A stretch of DNA of 64,000 nt from contig CAWHBY010000002.1 of assembly GCA_963827855.1 (NCBI GenBank), forward strand, positions 1,922,001 through 1,986,000. The letters run 5' to 3'. The notes under the pieces are model-generated. The model searched no databases. It was not told where the DNA came from and saw only the letters and a list, made by a program, of their open reading frames with translations. Below are positions 8,574 through 16,948 of this stretch, in pieces. Each line of letters begins with the position of its first letter. Positions within the stretch are counted from its first letter, which is position 1. Position numbers and translations under genes: made by a program. Origin of the DNA: DTPU01 sp963827855 (GTDB lineage Bacteria > Planctomycetota > Phycisphaerae > Sedimentisphaerales > Anaerobacaceae).

Positions 8574-9645
8574 GTGTCGTTGGATGAACTGCGACAACGG
8601 ATAGACCAGATCGATCAGCAGCTTGTGAACCTGCTCAATGAGCGGGCCAAGGTGGTCGTGGAGGTCGGCAAGCTCAAGAGCAAGGCCGATAGGCCCGTGT
8701 ATTCGCCCGATCGGGAGAAGCAGGTCTTGGCCAAGGTCCTGGCAGCCAACCAGGGTCCCCTGAAGGACGTGACGATCCAGGCGATCTGGCGCGAGCTCAT
8801 GAGCGGCTCGTTCCTCCTGGAAAAGCCTCCGCGCATCGGTTACCTCGGCCCCCAAGGCAGCTTCAGCCACGCAGCCGCCATACTCAAGTTCGGCCAGAGC
8901 GTGGAGTACGAGCCGCTGACCCACATCAATGCGGTGTTCGAGGAGGTCAGCCGCGGCCACTGTGACCTGGGCGTGGTGCCTGTGGAGAACAGTACGGGCG
9001 GCGGCGTCATCGAGACCCTGGATGCCCTGATCGAGTCGAGCGTCAAGGTCTGTGCAGAGGTCCTGGTGGCCATCCACCATAGTCTGCTGGCCAACTGCCC
9101 TCCGGACAAGATCTCCAAGGTCTACTCCAAGCCCGAGGTCTTTGCCCAGTGCCAGAAGTGGCTCTGTTCGACCTTCAAGGACGCAGAGACCATCCCCGTC
9201 GCCTCCACGGCAAAGGCCGCCCAGATGGCAGCCAAGGAACAGGACGCGGCCGCGATCGGCCGCCAGCCTGGCAGGCGAGCTCTACGGCCTCAAGGTGGTG
9301 TTTGAGAACATCGAGGACATGACCAACAACGTCACGCGATTCCTGGTCATCTCACGCGAGGATGCACGCATCACGGGCGAGGACAAGACCGCGATCCTGT
9401 TTACGACCGCCCACAAGGCAGGTGCACTGGCCGACGTGCTGGACGTCTTCAGGCGGTATGACCTCAACCTGACCACGATCCAGTCCAGGCCCAGCAAGAA
9501 GCGGCAGTGGGAGTACTACTTCTTCGTGGACCTCCTGGGTCACAGGACCGAGGCCCACGTAGTCGAGGGCCTGGAAGAGGCCCGCAAGCACTGCCTGCAA
9601 CTGTCCATGTTGGGCAGCTTCCCGAGAGTGACCGAGGTGCTGTAG
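8574..9645 (+). CDS. pheA: Chorismate mutase-prephenate dehydratase (P-protein), one frameshift
   Basis: Residues 1-90 are an AroQ-type chorismate mutase (LDELRQRIDQIDQQLVNLLN). A prephenate dehydratase domain follows (IGYLGPQGSFSHAAAI; VPVENSTGGGVIETLD), then a C-terminal ACT domain (LFTTAHKAGALADVLDVFRR) for phenylalanine feedback. It makes phenylpyruvate for phenylalanine synthesis. The start is GTG 8574 with AGGA upstream. The first frame stops at 9305, while the dehydratase end and ACT domain continue in the +1 frame to 9645. Deleting one G around 9256-9262 restores AAIAASLAGELYGLKVV, about 356 residues, the normal family size. A natural break would cause Phe auxotrophy, so a base-call error is likely. 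Confidence 0.85.
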
Positions 9646-9684
9646 GGTGCGCCTCTGTATATTTTTGAGTCTGGAGAATCCGAT

Positions 9685-10434
9685 ATGAGACGAAAGTTCG
9701 TTGCGGGTAACTGGAAGATGAACACGGACAGCCTGTCCAGCGTGGCCTTGGCCAAGGCCGTGGCTGCAGGGGCCGCAAAGCTGAGCGACAGGACCGTTGC
9801 GGTGTGCCCGCCTTTTGTCTATCTGGCTGCAGTGGGGGCTGCCCTCAAGGGGTCTTCCCTCGCCCTGGGCTCGCAAGACCTCTACTTCGAGGCCAACGGC
9901 GCATTCACGGGTGAGATCTCTGCGGCCATGCTCAAGGACGTGGGCTGCACCTATGTGCTCTGCGGCCATTCCGAGCGAAGACACGTGATCGGGGAGAAGG
10001 ACGACCTGATCAACAGGAAGATCAAGGCCTCTCTGGCCGGAGGACTGCTGCCCATCTTCTGCGTCGGCGAGCTGCTGTCCGAGCGGGACGCCAACCAGAC
10101 TGAGGCCGTGGTGGATCGGCAGCTCAAGCTGGGCCTGAACGGCATCTCTGAGGCCCAGATGGACCAGGTCACGGTCGCCTATGAGCCGGTCTGGGCCATT
10201 GGCACCGGAAGGACCGCGACGCCCCAGCAGGCGCAAGAGGTGCACGCCTTTGTCCGCGACTGTCTCAAGACCCTGTACGGCAAGAAGATCGCAGACCAGA
10301 CGTGCATTCAATACGGCGGCTCCGTTAAGCCGGCCAATGCGGCAGACCTGATGGGTCAGCCGGACGTGGACGGCCTGCTGGTCGGCGGTGCAAGCCTGAA
10401 GGCAGAGGACTTCGTTGCCATTGTGAAGGCCTGA
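9685..10434 (+). CDS. tpiA: Triosephosphate isomerase
   Basis: This is a full-length 249-residue TIM barrel that interconverts dihydroxyacetone phosphate and glyceraldehyde 3-phosphate. Catalytic signatures are present: AGNWKMN (Lys), CGHSERR (His), AYEPVWAIGTG (Glu) and the phosphate-binding YGGSVKP and GLLVGGASL. GGAG lies 9 bases upstream of the ATG. It is placed between pheA and secG. The tpiA-secG pairing is common in bacteria. Confidence 0.97.
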   Translation: MRRKFVAGNWKMNTDSLSSVALAKAVAAGAAKLSDRTVAVCPPFVYLAAVGAALKGSSLALGSQDLYFEANGAFTGEISAAMLKDVGCTYVLCGHSERRHVIGEKDDLINRKIKASLAGGLLPIFCVGELLSERDANQTEAVVDRQLKLGLNGISEAQMDQVTVAYEPVWAIGTGRTATPQQAQEVHAFVRDCLKTLYGKKIADQTCIQYGGSVKPANAADLMGQPDVDGLLVGGASLKAEDFVAIVKA

Positions 10435-10471
10435 AAAATCTAACCACTTGAGGATGAAGGACATGACGACA

Positions 10472-10895
10472 ATGAGTTTACCCTGTCTGGCGAGCGGCTT
10501 CCTGATGAGCTTGGTGGCGATCCTGTTTATGATCTGCGGCACTGGGCCTGATCTTCATCATCCTCCTGCAGAAGGGCAAGGGCGGAGGCCTCAGTGCGGC
10601 CCTGGGTGGAGGCATGGCCAGCGGCATTCTCGGCGCCAAGACAGGAGACGTGCTGACCTGGGTGACGATCTCCCTGGTGGGTGTATTCCTGTTCCTGGCC
10701 GTGCTGATGGCCAAGTACTGGAGGCCCACCACCCAGCAGTTCGGGGCGAGTGCGACTGCGCCGGCCCGGCAGAGCCAGCCCGTAGCACCTGGTCAGACGG
10801 CGCCGAGTCAGCCAGTGTCCAACCAGCCGACGACCAGCCTGCCTGCGTCCTCGTCGACGCCGGCCCCTGTGGCGCCGGCAGAGCCGAACAAGTAG
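10472..10895 (+). CDS. secG: Preprotein translocase subunit SecG, one frameshift
   Basis: The N-terminal membrane helix (SLVAILFMIC) is in one frame. The diagnostic SecG core LLQKGKGGGLSAALGGG and the second helix (WVTISLVGVFLFLAVLMAKYW) are in the next frame. Removing one G near 10536-10541 gives FMICALGLIFIILLQKGKGGG. The protein ends in a Pro/Ser/Thr/Ala/Gln-rich tail of about 50 residues, common in this phylum. The start is uncertain: ATG 10472 has AAGGA at a good distance, while ATG 10454 and 10463 are also in frame. SecG supports SecYEG export. Confidence 0.8.
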
Positions 10896-10949
10896 GTTGG
10901 GGTGTGCAGGCGATCGCTGGTGCGATCTGACAGATAGGAAACAGAACTC

Positions 10950-11840
10950 ATGATCTATAGCATGACCGGCTACGGTGAGGCTGAAGGCCAGATTGGCGGG
11001 CTGGACTACAGACTGGAGATCAAGACCGTCAACAACCGATATCTCCGCACCGAGATCCGGCTTCCCGATGCCCTGACGTTCATCGAGGATGAGATCGAGC
11101 AGCCTGCTGCGAAAGCACTTTCTCCGCGGCACGGTCAGCTACATCCTGCGGGTCAAGGGCGCGGCCTCAAAGGGTCGAGATCGACGAGGCGGCCTTGAGC
11201 GATCTGATTCGCCGTCTGGATCGCGTTCGATCAACCGACCCAGACCGCAGCCAGTCTGTCCATCGATCTGGCCACCCTGTTGACTGTGCCGGACATCGTC
11301 AGGCCCGCAGAGCCTTCCGAGGACGAGGTCCAGCAGATTAAGTCAGGCGTGCTGGCCCTCTCTGGGCAGGCCATGGAACGGCTCAAGGAGATGCGGGCAG
11401 TGGAAGGCCGGTATCTGGACGCAGACCTGAAGGGCCACTGCGATACGATTGCCGCAGACCTGGAACAGATCCGGACTCGCAGGACCGTAGTCTTGCAGGA
11501 GTATGCCCAGCGGCTCCGCAAGCGCGTTGACGAGTTGCTTGCAGAGGTCAAGCTCAAGCTTGACGAGGACACCCTGGCCAGGGAAGTGGCGATCCTGGCC
11601 GAGCGATCGGACATCTCCGAGGAGCTCGCCAGGCTGGAGTCGCACCTCGGCCAGTTCGAGCAGGCCCGCCACCTCGAAGGCGAGCAGGTGGGCCGCCGCC
11701 TGGACTTCATCAGTCAGGAGATGTTCAGGGAGGCCAATACCATCGCCAGCAAGGCCTCGGACAACGACATTGCCCGCAGGATCGTAGACGTGAAATGTCG
11801 CATTGATCGGATCAAAGAGCAGGTCCAGAACGTAGAATGA
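10950..11840 (+). CDS. yicC: YicC-family protein (stress-linked endoribonuclease family), three frameshifts
   Basis: The start MIYSMTGYGEAEG and the C-terminal half (SEELARLESHLGQFEQ; DFISQEMFREANTIASKA) are diagnostic of the YicC/YloC family. Between them the frame moves by +1 three times, near 11100-11106, 11170-11174 and 11218-11226, returning to the starting frame. The pieces HFLRGTVSYILRVKG, VEIDEAALSDLIRRLDRV and DQPTQTAASLSIDLATLL join smoothly when one base is dropped at each place. Three insertions within about 120 bases suggest poor local sequence quality or a decaying gene. It overlaps gmk by ATGA, the usual yicC-gmk order. Confidence 0.78.
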
Positions 11841-12448
11841 CGGTGGCCCGGGGTTCATCCTGCAAAGAGTGCAGACCTGCGACCGGCCAGGTCGTGGTGA
11901 TCAGCGGTCCTTCCGGGGTCGGCAAGAGCACGATCAGCAGGGAGCTGGTCCGGCGCCTGGACAAGGCCATGCTGAGCGTGTCTGCCACGACCAGGCCCAG
12001 GGCCAGCACAGAGGTTGAAGGCAGGGACTACTGGTTCATCTCGAAAGAGGAGTTCCTGCAGAGGATACAGCAGGGCGCGTTTCTGGAGTATGCCGAGGTG
12101 TTCGGCAACTACTACGGCACGCCCAAGGACAAGGTTGAACAGGCCCTGGCCCAGGGTCGCACCGTCATCCTCGAGATCGACGTGCAGGGCGGCAAGCAGG
12201 CCAAGCAGGCCTATCCTGGCGCAAGGATGGTCTTCATCGTCGCGCCGGACGGCCAGGCCCTGCGGGGCCGGCTGACAGGCCGAGGCCGTGAGGACGCTGC
12301 CACCATGCAGCAAAGGCTGGCCAAGGCAGAGCAGGAGACGCAGGCGGCCAAGGGCTATTATGATTGGTTCGTAGTCAATGATGACCTGGAAAGGGCCATC
12401 TCACAGATCGTGGAAATCATCGCCGGCTGCCCCGGTAGTCCGGGATGA
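11837..12448 (+). CDS. gmk: Guanylate kinase
   Basis: The 203-residue P-loop kinase converts GMP to GDP. The sequence shows GPSGVGKST near residue 25, the GMP-binding SVSATTRPRASTEVEGRDYWF region, and FLEYAEVFGNYYGTP. The N-terminus has a short extra stretch (about 15 residues) that includes two cysteines. It lies between yicC and rpoZ, a classic gene order. Confidence 0.95.
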   Translation: MTVARGSSCKECRPATGQVVVISGPSGVGKSTISRELVRRLDKAMLSVSATTRPRASTEVEGRDYWFISKEEFLQRIQQGAFLEYAEVFGNYYGTPKDKVEQALAQGRTVILEIDVQGGKQAKQAYPGARMVFIVAPDGQALRGRLTGRGREDAATMQQRLAKAEQETQAAKGYYDWFVVNDDLERAISQIVEIIAGCPGSPG

Positions 12449-12481
12449 AGGGTGGTTGTCGGCCAGACGTGGAGAAGTGCT

Positions 12482-12733
12482 ATGCTCGAAGAACTCAAGA
12501 GTGAGAAGATCATCCAAAAGGCAGGGGGACGTTTCAAGCTGGTTGCCCTTGTGCAGCGAAGGCTCCAGGAGCTCCTGCAGGGCTCTCGGCCGCTGATCGA
12601 CGACACAGAGGGCAAGACCCTGATCGAGATCGTTGCCCAGGAGATCCTGCAAGACAAGATCAACTTCGAGGGCGCGCCGGACCGTAAGGGTCGCGGTCTG
12701 GACGCAGAGACGGCCGGCAGCCACTGGGCATAG
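12482..12733 (+). CDS. rpoZ: RNA polymerase omega subunit
   Basis: An 83-residue protein starting LEELKSEKIIQKAGGRFKL matches the omega family (binding to the beta' C-terminus, assembly of RNA polymerase). ATG 12482 is chosen over the upstream GTG 12452 because GGAG lies 6-7 bases ahead and the family begins there. It follows gmk, as in many bacteria. Confidence 0.9.
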   Translation: MLEELKSEKIIQKAGGRFKLVALVQRRLQELLQGSRPLIDDTEGKTLIEIVAQEILQDKINFEGAPDRKGRGLDAETAGSHWA

Positions 12734-12754
12734 CCCGGAAAGACCGGAAACCAG

Positions 12755-13333
12755 ATGGCCCTGAATGCGAACATCCTGTTGGGCGTCAGCGGCGGCGTGG
12801 CCGCGTACAAGGCGGTGGACCTGGCCAGCAAACTGACCGGCGCAGGCGCCTCCGTCAGGACCGCCATGACCGCCAATGCCTGCCAACTGGTCGCACCCAA
12901 GAGCTTCGAGGCAGTCACCTCAGGGCCCGTCTATACAGACCTGTGGTCTGCAAGCCAGGACCACGATGTAGAGCACGTCAGCCTGGCCACGTGGGCAGAC
13001 CTGGTGGTCGTCGCACCTGCCACCGCCGACATCCTGGCCAAGATGGCGAGCGGCATCTGTGACGATCTGCTCAGCACGATCCTGTGCGTGTGCTGGCAGA
13101 GGCCCGTGCTGCTCGCGCCCGCCATGAACACCCGGATGTGGGCCAATCCCGTTGTGCAGAGGAACGTCCAGACCCTGACAGGGTTGGGTTTTCGCACCAT
13201 AGGCCCGGAATCCGGTCGGCTCGCCTGCGGCGACGTCGGACCTGGCCGCATGGCAGAGCCCAGCCAGATCGTGGAGGCAATCACGGACCTGATCAGGCAG
13301 CTCAAGCCGAAGGACTCAGAACGCATGGCCTAG
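12755..13333 (+). CDS. coaC: Phosphopantothenoylcysteine decarboxylase (CoaC domain as its own protein)
   Basis: This 192-residue flavoprotein shows GVSGGVAAYKAVDLASKL, the active-site region DHDVEHVSLATWADL (histidine) and the motif APAMNTRMW. It makes 4'-phosphopantetheine for CoA. In most bacteria CoaB and CoaC are one polypeptide. Here a TAG stop at 13331-13333 separates two proteins in the same reading frame. Because coaB has its own ATG and a GGGGGCGG stretch upstream, I read it as a real split rather than a nonsense mutation. Confidence 0.9.
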   Translation: MALNANILLGVSGGVAAYKAVDLASKLTGAGASVRTAMTANACQLVAPKSFEAVTSGPVYTDLWSASQDHDVEHVSLATWADLVVVAPATADILAKMASGICDDLLSTILCVCWQRPVLLAPAMNTRMWANPVVQRNVQTLTGLGFRTIGPESGRLACGDVGPGRMAEPSQIVEAITDLIRQLKPKDSERMA

Positions 13334-13345
13334 GGGGCGGCGATC

Positions 13346-13990
13346 ATGCGTATCCTCATCACTGCGGGCGGCACACGAGAGTACATCGATCCCGTCCGTT
13401 TCATCTCCAATGCCAGCAGTGGCAAGATGGGTATCAGTCTGGCCAGGGCAGCCCTGGCCGCAGGCCACAAGGCCACGCTGATCCTCGCGCCATCCAGCCT
13501 GCGGCCCCCTGCCGGCGCCAAGGTCATCGAGGTCACCACAGCAGACCAGATGTTCCAGGCAGTCAGACGACTGCTGCCATCGCACGACTGCCTGATCATG
13601 GCAGCCGCCGTATCTGACTACACACCCGCCAGGTGCTCCAAGACAAAGATCAAGAAGACTGGCAGGCCCATGACCCTACGGCTGGTCCCTACGCCTGATA
13701 TCCTGAAGTGGGCAGCCACCCAGATCCAAAATCCAAAATCCAAAATCCAAAATGTACTACTGGTGGGTTTTGCCCTCGAGGATCGGGCCGTCCGGCGGCG
13801 GGCGGAGGCCAAGCTCCAGGACAAGGGCCTCGACATGATCATCGCCAACTCCCCTGCCGCCATCGGCGCATCCAGCTCAGCCCTCCAGATCAAGACCCGC
13901 CAAGGTCCCTGGCTGGAACTCGCCCCAGCGGCCAAGTCAGTCAGCGCCAGAAGGATCATCCGGCTGATCGAGCAATTGGCTGCCGAGTAA
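13346..13990 (+). CDS. coaB: Phosphopantothenate-cysteine ligase (CoaB domain) with an in-frame DNA repeat
   Basis: The 214-residue protein starts MRILITAGGTREYIDPVRFI, the CoaB nucleotide-binding start, and keeps SNASSGKMG, AAAVSDYTP, the KIKK lysines and NVLLVGFALE. It joins CTP-activated phosphopantothenate to cysteine. Between the family positions KWAAT and NVLLVGFALE the protein carries an extra QIQNPKSKIQ encoded by four ATCCAAA heptamers (13724-13751). The insertion keeps the frame and lies in a loop ahead of a core strand, so the enzyme is probably functional. Confidence 0.9.
   Translation: MRILITAGGTREYIDPVRFISNASSGKMGISLARAALAAGHKATLILAPSSLRPPAGAKVIEVTTADQMFQAVRRLLPSHDCLIMAAAVSDYTPARCSKTKIKKTGRPMTLRLVPTPDILKWAATQIQNPKSKIQNVLLVGFALEDRAVRRRAEAKLQDKGLDMIIANSPAAIGASSSALQIKTRQGPWLELAPAAKSVSARRIIRLIEQLAAE
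13724..13753 (+). repeat. Four tandem ATCCAAA heptamers inside coaB
   Basis: Perfect 7-bp tandem repeat, four units. A 7-bp unit cannot be codon-driven, so this is a DNA-level repeat tolerated inside the gene. Confidence 0.9.
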
Positions 13991-14056
13991 CGTCTCTGAT
14001 CGAGCTGCCGACACACGGATCCAATATTTCGCCCTGCCACGCGTCTATCTGGATAA

Positions 14057-14121
14057 GGGCTGGCCCTGTGGTCGGCTGGCCGATACAATGTGAGGCCGTG
14101 CGAGGTTGAAAGGGCCAGCCC
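14057..14121. repeat. 11-bp perfect inverted repeat next to the MITE-like element
   Basis: GGGCTGGCCCT (14057-14067) and AGGGCCAGCCC (14111-14121) are exact reverse complements with a 43-nt loop. The right arm overlaps the left end of the 14114-14234 element. Confidence 0.7.
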
Positions 14122-14234
14122 GCATTTCTCACGAGTCTTTGGACAATCGAGGCAGAAGTGAGGCGATGAACTTGAGCTGGGCCGACAGGAAGGCCGACGC
14201 ATCTATGAAAGAGCTGTGAGAAATGAGGGCTAGC
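14114..14234. mobile_element. MITE-like element, short copy
   Basis: The ends are inverted repeats: 14114-14132 (GCCAGCCCGCATTTCTCAC) and the complement of 14216-14234, matching at 17 of 19 positions. The 121-bp body matches the left part of the 52207-52466 element (for example TTTGGAC..TCGAGGCA.AAGTGA, then AACTTGAG.TGGGCCG, then GC.TCTATGA). It lacks about 140 bp of that copy's interior. It has no coding capacity. Its right end stops 1 base before the ATG of the NfeD-like gene and supplies the GAGGG ribosome-binding site. Confidence 0.75.
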
Positions 14235-14235
14235 T

Positions 14236-14850
14236 ATGATGGCACTTCTTGAGCAGTTCGCAGGTCTCGAAAAGTTCTTCTTCGCCTTTGCCGTTGCAGG
14301 CACGGTGCTGTTCGTGGTCCGACTGATCCTGCAATTCCTCGGCAGCGGCGCAGTCCACCACGACATTGGGGGGCCCGTGGACGTGGCGCAGACGGACGTG
14401 GGGGCTGCGGATGGTGGCGACGCCAGCGGCCACGACGCATACCTGAGCTTCAAGCTGCTCTCCTTCCAGGGCCTGACCGCGTTCTTCATGATGTTCGGCT
14501 GGGTGGGCCTCGCCATGACCCGCCAGAGCGGGCAAGGCGCAGTGGTCTCTGTGGCCGCGGCCATCGCCGCGGGCCTGGTCACGGTCTGGATCATCAGTTG
14601 GATGTTCCGCAAGGCGGGCTCGCTGCAGTCCAGCGGCAACATCGACCTTCGCAACGCAGTGGGCCACGAGGCCGAGATCTATCTGACCATCCCGGCTGGA
14701 GGGATCGGCAAGGCCCAGGTCACGATCCAGGACCGGCTGCGGCTCTACAACGCGGTATCGAAAGACCAGACCGAGATCAAGACCGGCCAGCGGGTCCGCG
14801 TCACTGAGGTGACACCCCAGGACGTGCTGGTTGTTGAACGGATTGGATAG
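14236..14850 (+). CDS. NfeD-like membrane protein
   Basis: The 204-residue protein has about three membrane helices in its first 130 residues. A C-terminal OB-fold-like region follows (NAVGHEAEIYLTIPAGGIGKAQVTI ... TGQRVRVTEVTPQDVLVVERI), typical of NfeD proteins. NfeD partners the SPFH/flotillin protein encoded next, organising membrane microdomains. The start ATG 14236 uses GAGGG at 14225-14229, which lies inside the right terminal repeat of the MITE-like element. Expression of this gene may therefore depend on that insertion. Confidence 0.8.
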   Translation: MMALLEQFAGLEKFFFAFAVAGTVLFVVRLILQFLGSGAVHHDIGGPVDVAQTDVGAADGGDASGHDAYLSFKLLSFQGLTAFFMMFGWVGLAMTRQSGQGAVVSVAAAIAAGLVTVWIISWMFRKAGSLQSSGNIDLRNAVGHEAEIYLTIPAGGIGKAQVTIQDRLRLYNAVSKDQTEIKTGQRVRVTEVTPQDVLVVERIG

Positions 14851-14855
14851 CCCTT

Positions 14856-14890
14856 CATTCTTCTGACTTCTGACCTTACTACTGACTACG
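14856..14890. repeat. Short CTTCTGA / ACTACTGACTA word repeat
   Basis: The nfeD-flotillin gap contains TTCTGACTTCTGACC and TACTACTGACTA, a small degenerate tandem repeat like those at other gene borders in this window. Confidence 0.5.
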
Positions 14891-14912
14891 GGTTCTGCTT
14901 GGAGGCACGCAT

Positions 14913-16679
14913 ATGACGACAACCCTGATGAACACCCTGGCCGCTGTCGCGGTAAACGACCTGGGCACGACCTTGTGGGTCGGGACCTTCGTGGTCTTCG
15001 TGCTGCTGCTGCTGTCCACCGTGATGTTCCTGGCCTCACGGTACAAACGTTGTCCCTCGGACCGCATCCTGGTCGTGTACGGCAAGGTGGGACGCGACCA
15101 ATCCTCCCGCTGCATCCACGGTGGAGGCACGTTCGTGTGGCCGCTCATCCAGGACTACGCGTACATGAACCTCACGCCCATGACGATCCCCATCCCCCTG
15201 CAGAACGCCCTCTCGCTGCAGAACATCCGCGTCAACGTGCCGAGCAGCTTCACGGTCGGCATCAGCACGGACAAGGTCATCACCAACAACGCCGCAGAGC
15301 GACTCCTCCGCCTGGCCCCCCGCGAGACCGAGGAGATGGCCAAGGAGATCATCTTCGGCCAGTTGCGTCTGACCGTGGCGTCCCTGACCATCGAACAGAT
15401 CAACCAGGACCGCGAGAGCTTCCTGGAGGCCATCCGCAAGAACGTCGAGCCTGAGCTCAACAAGATCGGCCTCTACCTGATCAACGTCAACATCACGGAC
15501 ATCACCGATGAGTCCGACTACATCCTATCCATAGGCAAGAAGGCGGCAGCAGAGGCGGTCAATAAGGCCAAGGTCGACGTGGCAGAGCAGGAGAAGTTCG
15601 GCGCCATCGGCCAGGCCGAGGCCAACAAGACCAGGGACGTCAGGGTCGCCGAAAACGTCGCTGCCGCTGAGAAGGGCAAGAAGGCCGCAGAGGCAGACCG
15701 GCGCGTGTACGTACAACAGCAGGAGGCAGTGGCCACCATCGGCGAGGCGGAGGCCAACCGGGACAAGACCATCAGGGTCGCGGAAAACGTGGCCCAGTCT
15801 GAGAAGGGCAAGAAGAAGGCGGAGGCCGATCAGCGGGTCTTCGTCAAGGGACAGGAGTCCTTTGCAGTAGAGGGCGAGAACAAGTCCATGGCAGAGATCG
15901 CGGACTACAACGCCCTGCTCGCGGTCAAACAGGCCGAGGCCCTCCAGAAGGGCGAGGTCGCCAAGCGCGTGGCAGAGGTCGCCATCCAGAAAGCCCAGTA
16001 CCTGGCTGAGCAGGAACGCCTCAACGCCCTGGAGGTCGTGCGCCAGGAGATCGAGAAGAGAAAGGTTGAGATCGCAGCAGAGGCCCAGGCAGAGAAGTAC
16101 CGCAGGGAGGCCAGAGGCCAGGCAGACGCCATCCTGGCCAAGTATGAGGCAGAGGCCAAGGGTATCCGCCAGGTCCTGGACGGCAAGGCCGAGGGATATG
16201 AGTCCCTGGTCGAAAGCTGCAACGGCGACGCCAAGGCAGCAGCCACCCTGCTGATGATCGAGAAGATCGAGCAGATCGTGGCCCACCAGGTCGAGGCCAT
16301 CAAGAACATCAAGATCGACAAGATCACGGTCTGGGACTCTGCTGGCGGCGACAAAGGCACGTCCTCTACCGCCAACTTCCTCTCCAGCCTGATCAAGTCG
16401 CTGCCGCCGCTCCATGACATCGCAGGGATCGCAGGCGTGGAACTGCCGCAATACCTCGGAAAGACAACGCAGAACACAGAACCCAGAACTCAGAACTCAG
16501 AAGAGAGGATTGAGAAGCCAGAAGCCAGAAGCCAGAAGGCGGAAGAGAGGAGTCAGGAGACAGGAGACAGGAGTCAGAACTCAGAACCCAGGAACCAGAA
16601 CCCGGAATCTAGGAGTCAGAAACCGGAAGAGGGACACGGGAAGGAGCCGGAAGGGCCGATGGGACGGGGGAAGAAGTGA
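14913..16679 (+). CDS. Flotillin-like SPFH protein with a repeat-encoded tail
   Basis: The 588-residue protein has one N-terminal membrane helix (WVGTFVVFVLLLLSTVMFLA), an SPFH/band-7 domain (about 45-240) and a long helical region of repeated (Q/A)EA-N-K blocks (for example FGAIGQAEANKTRDVRVAENV, recurring twice more). A flotillin C-terminal part follows. It probably scaffolds membrane microdomains together with the NfeD-like neighbour. GGAGG lies 7 bases before the ATG. Residues about 517-588 are a charged Gln/Glu/Arg/Ser/Pro tail (TQNSEERIEKPEARSQKAEE type) translated from a DNA word repeat. This tail is not a normal flotillin feature and is probably disordered. Confidence 0.88.
   Translation: MTTTLMNTLAAVAVNDLGTTLWVGTFVVFVLLLLSTVMFLASRYKRCPSDRILVVYGKVGRDQSSRCIHGGGTFVWPLIQDYAYMNLTPMTIPIPLQNALSLQNIRVNVPSSFTVGISTDKVITNNAAERLLRLAPRETEEMAKEIIFGQLRLTVASLTIEQINQDRESFLEAIRKNVEPELNKIGLYLINVNITDITDESDYILSIGKKAAAEAVNKAKVDVAEQEKFGAIGQAEANKTRDVRVAENVAAAEKGKKAAEADRRVYVQQQEAVATIGEAEANRDKTIRVAENVAQSEKGKKKAEADQRVFVKGQESFAVEGENKSMAEIADYNALLAVKQAEALQKGEVAKRVAEVAIQKAQYLAEQERLNALEVVRQEIEKRKVEIAAEAQAEKYRREARGQADAILAKYEAEAKGIRQVLDGKAEGYESLVESCNGDAKAAATLLMIEKIEQIVAHQVEAIKNIKIDKITVWDSAGGDKGTSSTANFLSSLIKSLPPLHDIAGIAGVELPQYLGKTTQNTEPRTQNSEERIEKPEARSQKAEERSQETGDRSQNSEPRNQNPESRSQKPEEGHGKEPEGPMGRGKK
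16465..16665 (+). repeat. 200-bp degenerate word repeat encoding the flotillin tail
   Basis: The DNA is built from short units such as CAGAACTCAGAA, GCCAGAA (three times in a row) and CAGGAGACAGGA. The same words form the repeat at 7409-7474. The coding frame stays open through the whole array. Confidence 0.85.
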
Positions 16680-16722
16680 CCGCGAAGCGGTCATCCCGAG
16701 GCGCAGCCGAGGGATCTATTGG
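16678..16722. repeat. Two-hairpin dispersed palindromic element, copy 1
   Basis: First hairpin: GACCGC-GAA-GCGGTC (16678-16692). Second: ATCCC-GA-GGC-GCA-GCC-GA-GGGAT. The same architecture occurs at 37026-37068 with different but still paired stem bases. The rest of 16723-16948 holds no gene that I can support; it has some GA-rich stretches. Confidence 0.7.
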
Positions 16723-16948
16723 ACTGAAGCAAGAGGTGAGATCGTAGGAGGAGGCCAGGAAGCTGGGAGGGTAAGAAGATGAGAGGGTGGGGACAGCGGA
16801 CGCATGCACGAGGTATGCGACGTGAAAGGCTGAACTCTGGGCCGCCTGTCTCAGGCGGCACTCATTGATTCTGCGAGACAATAGAAGGGCAGGCCTCGGC
16901 TGCTGCGAGCAGAGGTTCGCATGCCGGCAGGCCAGAGGATTGCATATC

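Noticed and set aside
12755..13990. Nonsense mutation splitting a single coaBC gene
   Set aside because: The two parts have separate start signals, and the stop lies exactly at the domain border, so two genes are more likely.
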